DNA of 64,000 nt from Myxosarcina sp. GI1 (GTDB lineage: Bacteria > Cyanobacteriota > Cyanobacteriia > Cyanobacteriales > Xenococcaceae). The stretch covers positions 463,006-527,005 of the forward strand of contig NZ_JRFE01000014.1 in NCBI RefSeq assembly GCF_000756305.1, written 5' to 3'. The notes under the pieces were generated by a model. That model had not been told where the DNA came from. It did not search any database and saw nothing but the letters and a program-made list of their open reading frames with translations. Positions within the stretch are counted from its first letter, which is position 1. The number at the start of each line of letters is the position of its first letter. A program made the position numbers and the translations under genes. Shown piece by piece: positions 8,810 through 18,873 of the stretch.

Positions 8810-10282
8810 TTAAACGTTAGTTTCTTCTAAAATTAATTTTGAACGCTTAATATCATCGGGAATGTTGATTGGATAATCACCAGTAAAACAAGCCGAACAA
8901 AAATTATTCGGATCTTCTCCTGTAGCCTGTAGCATTCCCGACCAACTGAGATAAGCTAAACTATCTACGCCAATTCGCTTTTCAATTTCTCGTTCTGATT
9001 TAGTGGCGGCAATTAGCTGTTTTTGGTTGTCGGTATCGATACCGTAAAAGCAGGGATGGGTAACAGGTGGCGATGAAATTCTCATGTGGACTTCACTTGC
9101 CCCTGCATCTCTTAAAGCTTTAACAATTTTCTTACTGGTCGTACCTCGAACAATAGAATCGTCAACGATAATAACTCGTTTTCCCATTAAGACATCTTTT
9201 AATGTATTGAGCTTCATCCGAATTCCCGATTCGCGCATACTCTGAGTAGGCTGAATAAAGGTTCTACCCACATAGCGATTTTTAATCAATCCTTCCCCAT
9301 AGGGAATGTCAGATTCACGAGAAAAACCGATTGCCGCAGGTATTCCCGAATCTGGTACGCCAATCACTATATCGGCATCAACTATAGATTCTCTAGCAAG
9401 CTGTCTTCCCAGGCGCAAACGATAACTAAACAAAGTCTCATCGTGCATCACGCTATCGGGACGGGCAAAATAAATCATTTCAAAAATGCACAGCTTTTTA
9501 TCTGGTTGTTGCGCCCAGTCGATCGAAACTAGCCCCGATTCAGTTATCCAGACTAATTCTCCAGGATTTACATCTCGTACGTATTCTGCCCCAATAATAT
9601 CCAAACCACAGGTTTCTGAGGCAAGTACATAGCGAGGTGGCTTATCCTCTACTTTCAAAACACCAATTACCAAAGGACGAATTCCGTTGCGGTCGCGCAC
9701 GCCCATTAACCCAACAGGTGTGGCAATAGTCAAACTATACGCCCCAGAACACAGCTTACAGGCACTTATTGCCCCCTGTATCCAATCTTTGCCGCGATTG
9801 ACTTCATCGGCGATCGCCAGAGCGATCATTTCTGAATCTGTGGTAGTAATAAAAGCGGCTTCTCTTTTAGTTAAATGCTTTCGCAGTTCTACTGCATTAA
9901 CCAAATTACCGTTATGTGCGAGTGCCAGAGAACCCAGGCGAGTATCGACTACCACGGGCTGGGCATTGGCTCTTAAGCTAGAACCAGTTGTAGAATAGCG
10001 AGTATGACCGATGGCAATATCACCTGAAAGCTTCTCTAAGGTTGTTTCATTAAAAACTTGCGAAACCAAACCCATATTTTTATAGGAATGTACGATTTTA
10101 CCCGCAAAAGTAGCAATTCCTGCCGATTCTTGTCCTCGATGCTGTAAGGCGTAAAGACCAAAGTAAGTTAGTTTGGCAACATCTTCTCCTGGCGCATAAA
10201 CTCCGAATACTCCACAGGCTTCTTCAGGTTTATCTGGGCGATCGTCTCGGTTCGTCTGCCAATCGAGATAGTTGGGCATCAT
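8810..10282 (-). CDS. purF: Amidophosphoribosyltransferase
   Basis: PurF catalyses the first committed step of purine synthesis, PRPP plus glutamine to phosphoribosylamine. The N-terminal Ntn glutaminase begins after a short propeptide at the catalytic Cys in EEACGVFGVYAPGED, with ALQHRGQESAGI. The phosphoribosyltransferase domain carries VIIVDDSIVRGTT. Cysteines near the C-terminus (NFCSACFTGDYP) fit the FeS form. The start at 10282 (MMPNYLDW) is preferred because AGGAG lies 12 bp upstream; the longer frame from 10324 needs a TTG start. It lies 123 bp downstream of purL on the same strand. Confidence 0.95.
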   Translation of the reverse strand: MMPNYLDWQTNRDDRPDKPEEACGVFGVYAPGEDVAKLTYFGLYALQHRGQESAGIATFAGKIVHSYKNMGLVSQVFNETTLEKLSGDIAIGHTRYSTTGSSLRANAQPVVVDTRLGSLALAHNGNLVNAVELRKHLTKREAAFITTTDSEMIALAIADEVNRGKDWIQGAISACKLCSGAYSLTIATPVGLMGVRDRNGIRPLVIGVLKVEDKPPRYVLASETCGLDIIGAEYVRDVNPGELVWITESGLVSIDWAQQPDKKLCIFEMIYFARPDSVMHDETLFSYRLRLGRQLARESIVDADIVIGVPDSGIPAAIGFSRESDIPYGEGLIKNRYVGRTFIQPTQSMRESGIRMKLNTLKDVLMGKRVIIVDDSIVRGTTSKKIVKALRDAGASEVHMRISSPPVTHPCFYGIDTDNQKQLIAATKSEREIEKRIGVDSLAYLSWSGMLQATGEDPNNFCSACFTGDYPINIPDDIKRSKLILEETNV

Positions 10283-10405
10283 GCTATGAACTTGCTCCTG
10301 CTTTGCGGTAATAGATATTGGCAATTGAGTGGGAAAATTTTGTTAAAAAACAAAATACCTATTTGGCATCTTTTCAACTCTATTGTAATGAAAATTTAAG
10401 ATTCT

Positions 10406-12739
10406 TTAAATACTTAACCTTTTTTCTATTGCTTGTTGCCAGCACTCGATTGCACTGTCAATCTTAACATTGATTAACGAAAGATTATCGTCAGTTAAAA
10501 TTTTTAAGCTGGAGTTGCCTACCGTACCAATTTTTTGCCAATTATTGGCCAAGTTTGACCGTAAATAGTCTTCCCAATCCGCAACTATTTTCGAACTAAC
10601 CGAAACTACTATGTTACTAGCAACTTCCCCAAACAATATTTCATCCAAACGCTGTGTATCGGATACAGCTACCTTGACCTCCGCCCCTAATCTATTGCCA
10701 ATACAGGCTTCAGCCAAAGCAACTGCCAATCCTCCCTCCGCTAAATCGTGAGCCGAGTTAATCCAGCCCTGACGGATGCCGTAGCGACAAACTGCTTGTA
10801 CCTGGCGTTCCAAGTCAAAGTTAACGGTTGGCGGCTTACCAGCAACTGTATTATGAATAGTAGCTAAATATTCCGATGCGCCCAAGGTAGGCAGTTGCAA
10901 ACTACCTAACAAATAGATAAAATCTCCTTCATTTTGCCAGGCTTGTCCGCAAACTTTACCTATGTCAGGGATTAAACCCACCATACCGATTACGGGGGTA
11001 GGATAAATTGCCTGGGGTACGCCGTTAGAATCCAAGGTTTCATTATAAAGGGAAACATTACCGCCAGTAACGGGAGTACCTAATTCTCGACAGGCATCGG
11101 CAACACCGCGACAGGCATTAGCCAGTTGCCAATATCCTACCGCTTGTTCGGGACTGCCGAAATTGAGATTATCGGTAATTGCCAAAGGTTCTGCACCCAC
11201 ACAGCTAAGGTTGCGCGCTGCTTCAGCTACTGCCGCTTTTGCCCCTTCATAAGGATCGAGATAGACATAGCGCGAATTACAGTCTGTAGTTGCTGCCACA
11301 CCAGTCTTACATTCACTGGGTTTGGCATCGAGAGGACGAACCCGCACGATCGCCGCATCCGCACCACCAGGCAATAAGATAGTATTATTTTGCACTTGGC
11401 GATCGTATTGTCGATATACCCAATATTTAGAAGCGATGGTAGGAGTATCTAATAGTTGCAGTAAAAGATCGTTCCAGGTTTTGTAGGTGTTACCTACAAA
11501 CAAACCTTCGTAGTCACAAGCGGGCAAACTCTCGGCTTTCCAGTCCCAGGCTTTTCGAGCATATTCAGGTGGTTCTTCGAGTAATTCTCGATGGTAAATA
11601 GGGGTGTTATCTGCCAGCGCAGTGGCAGGAATTTCTGCCGCTATTTCTCCCTGGTATAAAATTCTAACTATCGGTTCGGCAATGACTTCTCCTGCTACTA
11701 CCGCCTGAAGTTCCCAACGATGAAAGATATCGATTAGTTCCTGTTCTCTTCCTTTTTCGGCAACAAACAACATCCTCTCTTGAGATTCCGAGAGTAGATA
11801 TTCATAGGGAACCATGCCCGTTTCGCGGACGGGAATTTTATCTAAATTCAGTTCGATACCCAAATTACCTTTAGCCGCCATTTCTGAAGTCGAACAGGTA
11901 ATTCCTGCCGCCCCCATATCCTGCGCAGCAACTACCGCGCCAGTTTTAAAGGCTTCCAAACAGGCTTCAATTAAAGATTTCTCTAAAAATGGATCGCCTA
12001 CCTGTACCGCAGGGCGGTCATCCATCGACTTATCGGTTAATTCCGCACTGGCAAAACTCGCCCCGCCCATACCGTCTCTACCAGTAGTGGAACCGACATA
12101 CAACACGGGGTTGCCAACACCAGAAGCCCCAGCCTTAACAATTTCTTGGGTTTCCATTAATCCCAACGCCATTGCATTAACTAAAGGATTGCCCTGATAG
12201 GCGCGATCGAAATAAACTTCTCCTGCTACAGTGGGTACTCCAACGCAATTACCATAGTTACTAATGCCTTCTACTACACCCTGAAAAATCCTTCTAGTCC
12301 TGGCATCGCTCAAATCGCCAAAGCGTAAAGAGTTTAAAATGGCGATGGGACGCGCCCCCATAGTAAAGATATCTCTTAAAATCCCCCCTACACCCGTCGC
12401 CGCCCCTTGAAACGGTTCTACAGCCGAAGGATGATTGTGAGATTCAATTTTAAATGCCAACTGTAATCCGTTTCCTAAGTCTACAACTCCCGCATTTTCT
12501 CCTGGTCCAACTAAGATGCGTTCGCCCGTAGTAGGAAACTGTTTTAATAAGGGACGGGAGTTTTTATAGCAACAGTGTTCCGACCACATTACCCCAAACA
12601 TACCCAACTCTGCTTTATTGGGATGGCGACCTAACCTGTTAACAATTTCTTGGTATTCTTCAGGTTTAAGACCTTCAGCAGCAATTTCTTCAGCAGTAAA
12701 CGGAGTTGACCCAATTTCAGACATGACACTCTCAGACAA
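10406..12739 (-). CDS. purL: Phosphoribosylformylglycinamidine synthase subunit PurL
   Basis: The 777-residue small-type PurL converts FGAR, ATP and ammonia (from PurQ) to FGAM in purine synthesis. Typical signatures are [20 protein letters not shown] near residue 50, [39 protein letters not shown] and [19 protein letters not shown]. The length is right for the type that works with PurS and PurQ, neither of which is next to it. It precedes purF on the same strand, the usual cyanobacterial purL-purF pairing. Confidence 0.96.
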   Translation of the reverse strand: MSESVMSEIGSTPFTAEEIAAEGLKPEEYQEIVNRLGRHPNKAELGMFGVMWSEHCCYKNSRPLLKQFPTTGERILVGPGENAGVVDLGNGLQLAFKIESHNHPSAVEPFQGAATGVGGILRDIFTMGARPIAILNSLRFGDLSDARTRRIFQGVVEGISNYGNCVGVPTVAGEVYFDRAYQGNPLVNAMALGLMETQEIVKAGASGVGNPVLYVGSTTGRDGMGGASFASAELTDKSMDDRPAVQVGDPFLEKSLIEACLEAFKTGAVVAAQDMGAAGITCSTSEMAAKGNLGIELNLDKIPVRETGMVPYEYLLSESQERMLFVAEKGREQELIDIFHRWELQAVVAGEVIAEPIVRILYQGEIAAEIPATALADNTPIYHRELLEEPPEYARKAWDWKAESLPACDYEGLFVGNTYKTWNDLLLQLLDTPTIASKYWVYRQYDRQVQNNTILLPGGADAAIVRVRPLDAKPSECKTGVAATTDCNSRYVYLDPYEGAKAAVAEAARNLSCVGAEPLAITDNLNFGSPEQAVGYWQLANACRGVADACRELGTPVTGGNVSLYNETLDSNGVPQAIYPTPVIGMVGLIPDIGKVCGQAWQNEGDFIYLLGSLQLPTLGASEYLATIHNTVAGKPPTVNFDLERQVQAVCRYGIRQGWINSAHDLAEGGLAVALAEACIGNRLGAEVKVAVSDTQRLDEILFGEVASNIVVSVSSKIVADWEDYLRSNLANNWQKIGTVGNSSLKILTDDNLSLINVKIDSAIECWQQAIEKRLSI

Positions 12740-12830
12740 ACGGCACAGGGTTCATTTTATCTGTTTTGATGTCTGTAAAACTGTTTTTTTATTAAGGAGA
12801 TACTTTAAAGTACTAAGCAATACAAATTAG

Positions 12831-13091
12831 TTAACCAACAGAATGCTCCAAGCAAAACTGATTGATATTAATAACTGCTTCACCATGATCTGGAATCCAG
12901 GCTATCCACTCCCAGTTAGATATTTGACAAAGTAGCAATGCCTCATGGTGACAAAAAGGATTAAACGATTCTGGCTCTAATAATCGCACCCAGGTATCTA
13001 ACTGTGGTTGGGGTATATCTGTTCTGTTAGAAGGAACAGAACACCATTGCACTGTAGAGTTTTGTTCGTTTGGTTTTTGAAGCGGCATCAT
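12831..13091 (-). CDS. Hypothetical protein, 86 residues
   Basis: A short protein rich in Trp, Gln and acidic residues with the stretch QLDTWVRLLEPESFNPFCHHEALLLC followed by WIAWIPDHGEAV. The frame lies 91 bp upstream of purL on the same strand. The Trp- and His-rich composition is unlike random sequence and GGGAGAAAAATG gives a fair ribosome-binding site. I do not recognise a family. Confidence 0.5.
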   Translation of the reverse strand: MMPLQKPNEQNSTVQWCSVPSNRTDIPQPQLDTWVRLLEPESFNPFCHHEALLLCQISNWEWIAWIPDHGEAVININQFCLEHSVG

Positions 13092-13238
13092 TTTTCTCCC
13101 ATTACAGCAAATACAATTCGTAAATCAAATATTTTGTCTGTATACAAAGTTACAAAAATCTTCGTTAGACAGTCAAGTTAACGTTTCATAACTTAACCCA
13201 GTCACCATAAAAGCAATGAGAAAATCGCTAACTAATCT

Positions 13239-13874
13239 TTACTTCATCATGTGAGAAGGCAAAATAATCTGAGGGATTAAAGGTCTGAGGTCGTCTACAG
13301 AAACCGTCCCATAGGTCATGATGGTTGGCACTTCTACCGTAAAATCTATCAAAGTTCCACTTCTACCGTATTTGCTCTTACCGCCATCAGCAATTAAAGA
13401 AACTTTGTCGCTAAAAAATTTAACTGCCAGATCCGCATCGGTTACTCGAACACCAGCGAAAGAGGCAGAAGTCCCTACAATTGGAAAAGGTACTTCTATA
13501 ACTAGATCGTAAATAAATTGACCAGGACAGGTGACGAAAACATTTTTAAATCCGTTTGTTACTGCTTCAGATAAAGTAGGTTTAGCTGTCATAATCATGG
13601 TCACGGGATAGGGAAAGTGACTCATCATTTGTAAAGCGGCTTGATTTACTTCTACCACTTCTTTGGCTTTTTCTTTGCGGGTAAATATAGCTAAAGGCTG
13701 AGGCGAAGCAAACGCTTTAATTTTATTGAGTTTAGCGATCGCTTGTGTATCGTTGCCATTAACAACTAAGGCGTAAACCGTATCTGTAGGCAGAATAACA
13801 ACTTCCCCTGCTTGAAGGCAGCTTTTAATTTTGGGGATTATATTGCGATCGAGCTTGATAACTTGACTGTTCAT
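13239..13874 (-). CDS. Sua5/YciO/YrdC family protein
   Basis: The product is about 211 residues with the YrdC fold. VVILPTDTVYALVVNG holds the nucleotide-binding start, LNKIKAFASPQPLAIF follows, and the end has ADGGKSKYGRSGTLIDFT. The family includes threonylcarbamoyl-AMP synthase, which makes the precursor of the t6A modification of tRNA. The divergent sequence (KAFASPQPLAIF in place of the usual KxRPxxxPL) leaves open that this is a YciO-type paralogue. The start is the ATG at 13874 rather than an upstream TTG. Confidence 0.85.
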   Translation of the reverse strand: MNSQVIKLDRNIIPKIKSCLQAGEVVILPTDTVYALVVNGNDTQAIAKLNKIKAFASPQPLAIFTRKEKAKEVVEVNQAALQMMSHFPYPVTMIMTAKPTLSEAVTNGFKNVFVTCPGQFIYDLVIEVPFPIVGTSASFAGVRVTDADLAVKFFSDKVSLIADGGKSKYGRSGTLIDFTVEVPTIMTYGTVSVDDLRPLIPQIILPSHMMK

Positions 13875-14153
13875 TGTTTTCAAAAAATTGCAAAGTTTTT
13901 ATTGCTAACAGTTGATAAACTCACAAAACCAAAAAAGTTGCACGAACGCTCTGTCCGTTAGGCTTATCGATTTCATAAGCAGAAACAAAGCAAATCATTA
14001 AAAATTTCTGTATATCTAAATACTTTATGCTTTTTTGTCATGATATATTGACTATAAAGCATAACTATTCTATTTAACTTATTTATTTTTGCTAACTCAA
14101 ATTGAAATGGGTTGCCTGCTTTTATCTCGATTGCCGATCGCATTTACTAACTA

Positions 14154-14726
14154 ATGCTTTATTCAAAAAAAAATTACTCTGCCAGAAAACAGACTAATCG
14201 CTCTGTTTTGAAGCGTTGGAAACGTAGATTTTATGTTTTGCAACAGAGCCGAAAACATCAGCCAAAATTTTCCTGGCAACACATTCTGCTTTCTTATCTT
14301 GGTAGTTTTATCGGGATAGCAGTTTTAGCTTATCTTTCAGTTTATAGTTCCTATCCTTTAATTGCCGCGCCTTTTGGTGCAACTGCGGTCTTGGTTTTTG
14401 GCGTTCCCGATAGTCCTTTGGCTCAACCACGCAATGTTATTGGAGGTAATTTAATTGGCGCATTGACTTGCGTAACCTTAGTACATTTATTTGGTACGGC
14501 ACCTTGGGTAATGGCTCTAGCAGTAGCTACCACGATTAAATTAACTCAATTGACCAGAACCGTACATCCTCCAGCAGGTGCCGTTGCTTTAGTAGGAGTT
14601 TTAAGTAATGCACAGTGGGACTTTATTTTGACTCCTGCTTTAGTGGGATCGATTGTCATTGTAATTGTTACTTTAGTCTTTAGTAATTTAGTTCCTGGCA
14701 GACCCTATCCCAAACACTGGCTTTAA
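14154..14726 (+). CDS. HPP family membrane protein
   Basis: The 190-residue protein has a basic N-terminus followed by four hydrophobic segments. The name-giving motif is seen as RTVHPPAGAVALVG, and APFGATAVLVFGVPDSPLAQPRNVIGGN is the typical first half. In cyanobacteria one HPP protein has been linked to nitrite transport across membranes; whether this one does so cannot be told. The gene stands alone and converges on the acetyltransferase gene at 14758. Confidence 0.88.
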   Translation: MLYSKKNYSARKQTNRSVLKRWKRRFYVLQQSRKHQPKFSWQHILLSYLGSFIGIAVLAYLSVYSSYPLIAAPFGATAVLVFGVPDSPLAQPRNVIGGNLIGALTCVTLVHLFGTAPWVMALAVATTIKLTQLTRTVHPPAGAVALVGVLSNAQWDFILTPALVGSIVIVIVTLVFSNLVPGRPYPKHWL

Positions 14727-14757
14727 AGTTCTATTGTTTTAGTTCTGAAAAAGCTTT

Positions 14758-15390
14758 CTAAATACACATTTTCAAAGCATCAATATCTGCACTGACTATT
14801 TTTTCTAAATTTTTGGTAATTTTTTCAATATTCCAGTTCCACCAACAAATTTCCAATAAAACTAGAATTATTTCATCGGAAAAGCGTTGACGGATAACTT
14901 TTACTGGATTACCGCCGACAACTGTATAAAGTTGAATATCTTTAGTAACTATCGACTTAGCAGCAATAATTGCTCCATCACCAATTTTTACTCCAGGCAT
15001 AATTACTGCTTCATATCCAATCCAAACATCATTGCCAATAACGGTATCACCTTTGAATGGATACCGATCTGGTTTTGGAGCAACCTGCTCCCAGCCATTG
15101 CCAAAAATTTCAAAGGGATAGGTAGAAAACCCAGACATCAAGTGATTTGCACCATTCATAATAAACTTTATGCCTCTTGATAAAGCGCAGAATTTACCAA
15201 TAATTAGCTTGTCCCCAATAAATGGAAAGTGATAGAGTACATTGCGCTCGAAGTTTTCTGAGTCTTCTGGATCGTCGTAATAGGTAAAATCTCCAATAAC
15301 GATATTTGGATTGGAGACAGTATTTTTAATAAAACAAACCTGGGGAAATTTAGGCAATGGATGAGCATTATTTGGATCGGGATATTGCAT
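14758..15390 (-). CDS. Vat/CatB-like O-acetyltransferase (left-handed beta-helix)
   Basis: The 210-residue product matches the xenobiotic acetyltransferase branch of the hexapeptide-repeat family. Signs are FTYYDDPEDSENFERNVLYH, the catalytic-loop NGANHLMSGFSTYPFEIFG with its His, and hexapeptide turns in DTVIGNDVWIGYEAVIMPGVKIGDGAIIAA, then VVGGNPVKVIRQRF. These trimeric enzymes acetylate streptogramin A or chloramphenicol, but environmental members often have unknown substrates. There is no sign of a mobile carrier nearby. Confidence 0.88.
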   Translation of the reverse strand: MQYPDPNNAHPLPKFPQVCFIKNTVSNPNIVIGDFTYYDDPEDSENFERNVLYHFPFIGDKLIIGKFCALSRGIKFIMNGANHLMSGFSTYPFEIFGNGWEQVAPKPDRYPFKGDTVIGNDVWIGYEAVIMPGVKIGDGAIIAAKSIVTKDIQLYTVVGGNPVKVIRQRFSDEIILVLLEICWWNWNIEKITKNLEKIVSADIDALKMCI

Positions 15391-15400
15391 TACACAATGA

Positions 15401-15490
15401 TTATTTATTATCTAATTCAAACACTACAGTAGCCCGTCATAGCCCTGTTTTACTTCCTTGTCTGCTAAGGGCGATCGCTTTAATTGTGAG
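15401..15490 (-). pseudogene. Decayed copy of the 3' end of the DUF3352 gene
   Basis: About 80 bp here align with the last 80 bp of the neighbouring gene (15509-15600) at roughly four bases in five. Translated in the same sense it reads IKAIALSRQGSKTGL, then a TGA stop, then RATVVFELDN and a TAA at 15401. The intact gene ends IKAIALSSQGSKAGVRRATVVFELENS. It is therefore the remnant of a tandem duplicate. Confidence 0.8.
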
Positions 15491-15508
15491 AGTAACTTAA
15501 GTTTTAGC

Positions 15509-17176
15509 TTAACTATTTTCCAACTCAAACACTACAGTAGCCCGACGCACTCCCGCTTTACTTCCCTGACTACTAAGAGCGATCGCTTTGATGTGAGCCA
15601 GTAAAGACTGTGCCGATAGTTCGATCGCTTTAATTATGGGTAACTCTCTTTCTAAAAACGCTTTGCCGTCGGCATAGTTGACATAAACATAGCCATCATT
15701 TTCGCTAGGTAAAGAAGCGACGATTTTTTGAAATTCTGGGTTAGATAAAAAAGAATTTCGACTATCTAAAGCTAGGGCAACTGTTTCTAAAGAGTCTGCC
15801 AGAATCACATAATTATCGGTGACGGCGTGCGCTCCTCTAACTTCGGCATTGAGACTGACAGAGTTTGGTTTGGAGGCGGTTTTCAATCTCGTCCAGGCGG
15901 TAACATTTGTATCCCCTACGGGAAACTCCCCGACGCTCAAACCCTGCTGTCTGGCGAGACTGTCTAAATGGGCGATCGCTTCAGTAATATCTTCACTGGC
16001 GGTATTTTCGGCAACAAACAGCCAGCCCGAACTATTTTCGGGAGAAGATAACAAAGCTAAGGCATATTCACCTTTTACCCAGGAAAAAATATCTTCTGCC
16101 AGATCGATTTTTAAGGGAGTTTCGATACTGGCGATAATTTGATTGGCTAACTGTGCGAGTGGGCTTTGTGGGTTTAAACCCGCCTGAATTTTTTGCCAAA
16201 AGTCGTCTAAGTTAGTTCCTGCAACTGCGACAACATTATTAGCAGGAAGATAGGATAGAGCGGTTACGGGTTCGCTCAAAGCAGGTGTGCGATCGCTTTC
16301 GTTTTTGACTCCAATTAAAGCGGTTTCGGCTGCTACACCCGCTCGTTTGACTGCCAGAGTTACTGTTAGGGTTTGTTTTTCTGTAGTTTGAGGAACTGCT
16401 GCTTTATCCAACCATGCCGATACTCCTGGAAGATTGAGATATGCTAGCCCAATACGAGGCTGATAGATAGTTTCAAGGGCAGTTTGGTAAAAATCGGCTC
16501 TTGCTAAACTTAAATCTATAGCCTGGGCATTGTTAATCGCTTGTCGCAAGACTTCGGGATGATTGGCAAACAGCACAAAATCACCCACTACGGCATTTGC
16601 CCAAATGCTAGGATTGGCTTCGGGAGCTAGAGAACGTTGATAAATTATATTAACTCCCTTGTATTTTTCGTAGGCTAAATCGATCGATTCGGAAATTGCA
16701 CCTTCAGAAAGAGAGATTTGTAAAAATTCTTTAGCTAATTCCGTATCTTTAGTAGCAGTAGCCAATAAATATCCAGGCTGTACGCCGTTATTGGGGTTGC
16801 GATCGTAATCTAGAGAAGTAATTGCCAGGGTAATTTCTTCTCCCAACCAGGGTTTGATATCTCGCCGATAGTCCAATCCCGTTTGCGCCAGTAAATTGGT
16901 TTTTAACTCGTCCCATTCCAAACGTGATTGTCTTCTCTTGCTTATCGGCACCGATAGCTGGCGTAGCGCATCGAGCTTTTCGGGATTGACCAATAATGAT
17001 ATAGCCGCAGGAGCCTGTTTGGATATAAAAAGTGCTGCCTGGGGATATGCTACTACCCCACCACCCAATAGACTGAGAGGACTACGACCGATTATCCAGA
17101 AAAAACCTACAGCCGCAACCACAAATACCGCGATCGCACCTGTGGTTAAAATCGTAAAAAAAGAACGAGGTTTCAT
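15509..17176 (-). CDS. DUF3352 domain-containing protein
   Basis: The 555-residue protein has one N-terminal membrane helix (FFTILTTGAIAVFVVAAVGFF, about residues 7-30) and then a long soluble domain with the DUF3352 pattern of pseudo-repeated segments. It contains LPANNVVAVAGTNLDDFW, DIFSWVKGEYALALL and NDGYVYVNYADGKAFLE. It should be anchored in the plasma or thylakoid membrane with the bulk outside the cytoplasm. The family is common in cyanobacteria and its function is unknown. A decayed copy of its 3' end lies just downstream. Confidence 0.88.
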   Translation of the reverse strand: MKPRSFFTILTTGAIAVFVVAAVGFFWIIGRSPLSLLGGGVVAYPQAALFISKQAPAAISLLVNPEKLDALRQLSVPISKRRQSRLEWDELKTNLLAQTGLDYRRDIKPWLGEEITLAITSLDYDRNPNNGVQPGYLLATATKDTELAKEFLQISLSEGAISESIDLAYEKYKGVNIIYQRSLAPEANPSIWANAVVGDFVLFANHPEVLRQAINNAQAIDLSLARADFYQTALETIYQPRIGLAYLNLPGVSAWLDKAAVPQTTEKQTLTVTLAVKRAGVAAETALIGVKNESDRTPALSEPVTALSYLPANNVVAVAGTNLDDFWQKIQAGLNPQSPLAQLANQIIASIETPLKIDLAEDIFSWVKGEYALALLSSPENSSGWLFVAENTASEDITEAIAHLDSLARQQGLSVGEFPVGDTNVTAWTRLKTASKPNSVSLNAEVRGAHAVTDNYVILADSLETVALALDSRNSFLSNPEFQKIVASLPSENDGYVYVNYADGKAFLERELPIIKAIELSAQSLLAHIKAIALSSQGSKAGVRRATVVFELENS

Positions 17177-17330
17177 TAAAAAGCAACCAAAACTACCAAA
17201 TAAGAGCAGGAAACAATCTTAATTTACTATATGACAGTATTAGTAGTTAGCTTTTTGTCTGCGATCGCAACAATAAAATTAAGAAATAGCTTAAAGCTAA
17301 TAGCTAAAAACTTTATAATAAGGAATAGTT

Positions 17331-17681
17331 ATGTTTTATAGTTCTCCAATCCCAGAAATAGATGTTGATGATTTGGCATTACGTATGGCAGATGCAGACC
17401 AAAATTTGCAGCTTATTGATGTCAGAGAACGAAATGAAGTGGCGATCGCCTGTATTCCTCAATTTGAAGTGCTACCATTGAGCGAATTCGAGCGATGGTC
17501 GGATAGTATTCTTACCCGTCTTAACCCTGAAGCCGAAACCATTGTTATGTGCCATCATGGAATGCGATCGGCTCAATTATGCCAGTGGTTAATAGCTAGA
17601 GGTTTTAACAATGTTAAAAATGTTGCCGGGGGAATCGATGCTTATTCTCAGGCGGTCGATTCGACTATTCCTCGCTATTAG
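17331..17681 (+). CDS. Rhodanese-like domain protein
   Basis: The 116-residue protein is a single rhodanese domain: LQLIDVRERNEVAIACIP is the first motif and the active-site loop is VMCHHGMRSAQ with the cysteine in place, followed by the FNNVKNVAGGIDAYSQ end motif. Such proteins move sulfane sulfur in sulfur trafficking, cyanide detoxification or signalling. AATAAGGAATAGTTATG gives AGGA seven bases before the start. It lies 99 bp ahead of hrcA. Confidence 0.92.
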   Translation: MFYSSPIPEIDVDDLALRMADADQNLQLIDVRERNEVAIACIPQFEVLPLSEFERWSDSILTRLNPEAETIVMCHHGMRSAQLCQWLIARGFNNVKNVAGGIDAYSQAVDSTIPRY

Positions 17682-17780
17682 TTGTTATTGCGCCATCACA
17701 TAGTCTTTTATTTTTGGTCGGGTTAGAACTATAATCGACCAAAAAATTGGGGTATATTTGTTTAATAATTTGTTTATTCT

Positions 17781-18857
17781 ATGGCTCATTTACCCGATCT
17801 GAGTACGAGATATCAGAACATACTCAAAGCCACAGTAAAACACTATATTGCTACTGCCGAACCAGTAGGGTCTAAAACTCTAGCTGAAGAATACGACTTG
17901 AATGTGAGTTCGGCAACCATTCGCAATGCAATGGGACGTTTGGAGAATGCGGGGCTATTATATCAGCCTCACGTTTCGGCAGGGCGTATTCCTTCCGATT
18001 CTGGCTATCGCATTTATGTCGATCGCCTGCTAGTTCGCGATGAAAACATCGGCAAAATTATCGCTCAATTTTTACAGCACGAGCTTCAGTCAGAAAAAGG
18101 CAGTTTTGAAGCTTTGCTGCAAAGAGCTACTAAAATTTTAGCAGCTTTAAGCGGTTATATTGCTCTGATTACTTTTCCCCAAAAACTTAATACTACTTTA
18201 CATCACTTACAGTTAGTGCGAGTTGCTTCGGGTCAGATAATGCTGATTGTCGTAACAGATTCTTATCATACCCAGTCGCTTTTAATTGAATCTCCATTTA
18301 AAAATGAAGCAGCGATCGACGAAGAGGCGATCGCAGGAGAGTTACAAATCTTATCTAATTTTCTCAATCAACAATTAAAGGGGCAGTCATTAGACAAAAT
18401 TATCACTATAGACTGGCAAGAAATCGATCGCCAATTTGCTTGCTATACTGGTTTTCTCAAAAAACTGGCAGCAACGATCCAGCATTCGCTTCAACCTTCA
18501 ACATTTAACCCCATTGCCATTCATGGAGTTGCAGAAATTTTGCGCCAGCCTGAATTTTCTCAACTAGACCAGGTTCAAACTTTACTTTATCTGCTAGAAG
18601 AAGAACAGGAGCAGCTTTTACCCGTTATTTTCTCTATTTCCGACTTAGAACGGCAACTACAGAAAGTTAAGATCGTAATTGGCGCGGAAAACCCCCTCGA
18701 ACCGATGCAAATCTGTACTTTGGTATCGGCAAACTACTATCAAGATAATATACCGATTGGCAGTGTGGGGGTCATTGGTCCGACGCGAATGCTCTATGAA
18801 AATGCGATCGCTCTAGTAGAAAGTACTGCCGACTATCTTTCCGATACTTTTAAGTAA
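17781..18857 (+). CDS. hrcA: Heat-inducible transcription repressor HrcA
   Basis: The 358-residue repressor has an N-terminal winged helix (LKATVKHYIATAEPVGSKTLAE, then SSATIRNAMGRLENAGLLYQPH) followed by the central and C-terminal HrcA domains ending VGVIGPTRMLYENAIALVESTADYLSDTF. HrcA binds the CIRCE inverted repeat and represses groE and related chaperone genes until heat shock. No CIRCE was noticed just upstream. The gene is followed after 16 bp by dndE, so the two are probably cotranscribed. Confidence 0.95.
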   Translation: MAHLPDLSTRYQNILKATVKHYIATAEPVGSKTLAEEYDLNVSSATIRNAMGRLENAGLLYQPHVSAGRIPSDSGYRIYVDRLLVRDENIGKIIAQFLQHELQSEKGSFEALLQRATKILAALSGYIALITFPQKLNTTLHHLQLVRVASGQIMLIVVTDSYHTQSLLIESPFKNEAAIDEEAIAGELQILSNFLNQQLKGQSLDKIITIDWQEIDRQFACYTGFLKKLAATIQHSLQPSTFNPIAIHGVAEILRQPEFSQLDQVQTLLYLLEEEQEQLLPVIFSISDLERQLQKVKIVIGAENPLEPMQICTLVSANYYQDNIPIGSVGVIGPTRMLYENAIALVESTADYLSDTFK

Positions 18858-18873
18858 ATTTATCCGATTATCA

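Noticed and set aside
14758-15390. Acquired antibiotic-resistance gene
   Set aside because: The fold is of the Vat/CatB type but there is no mobile context, and such acetyltransferases are common in environmental chromosomes.
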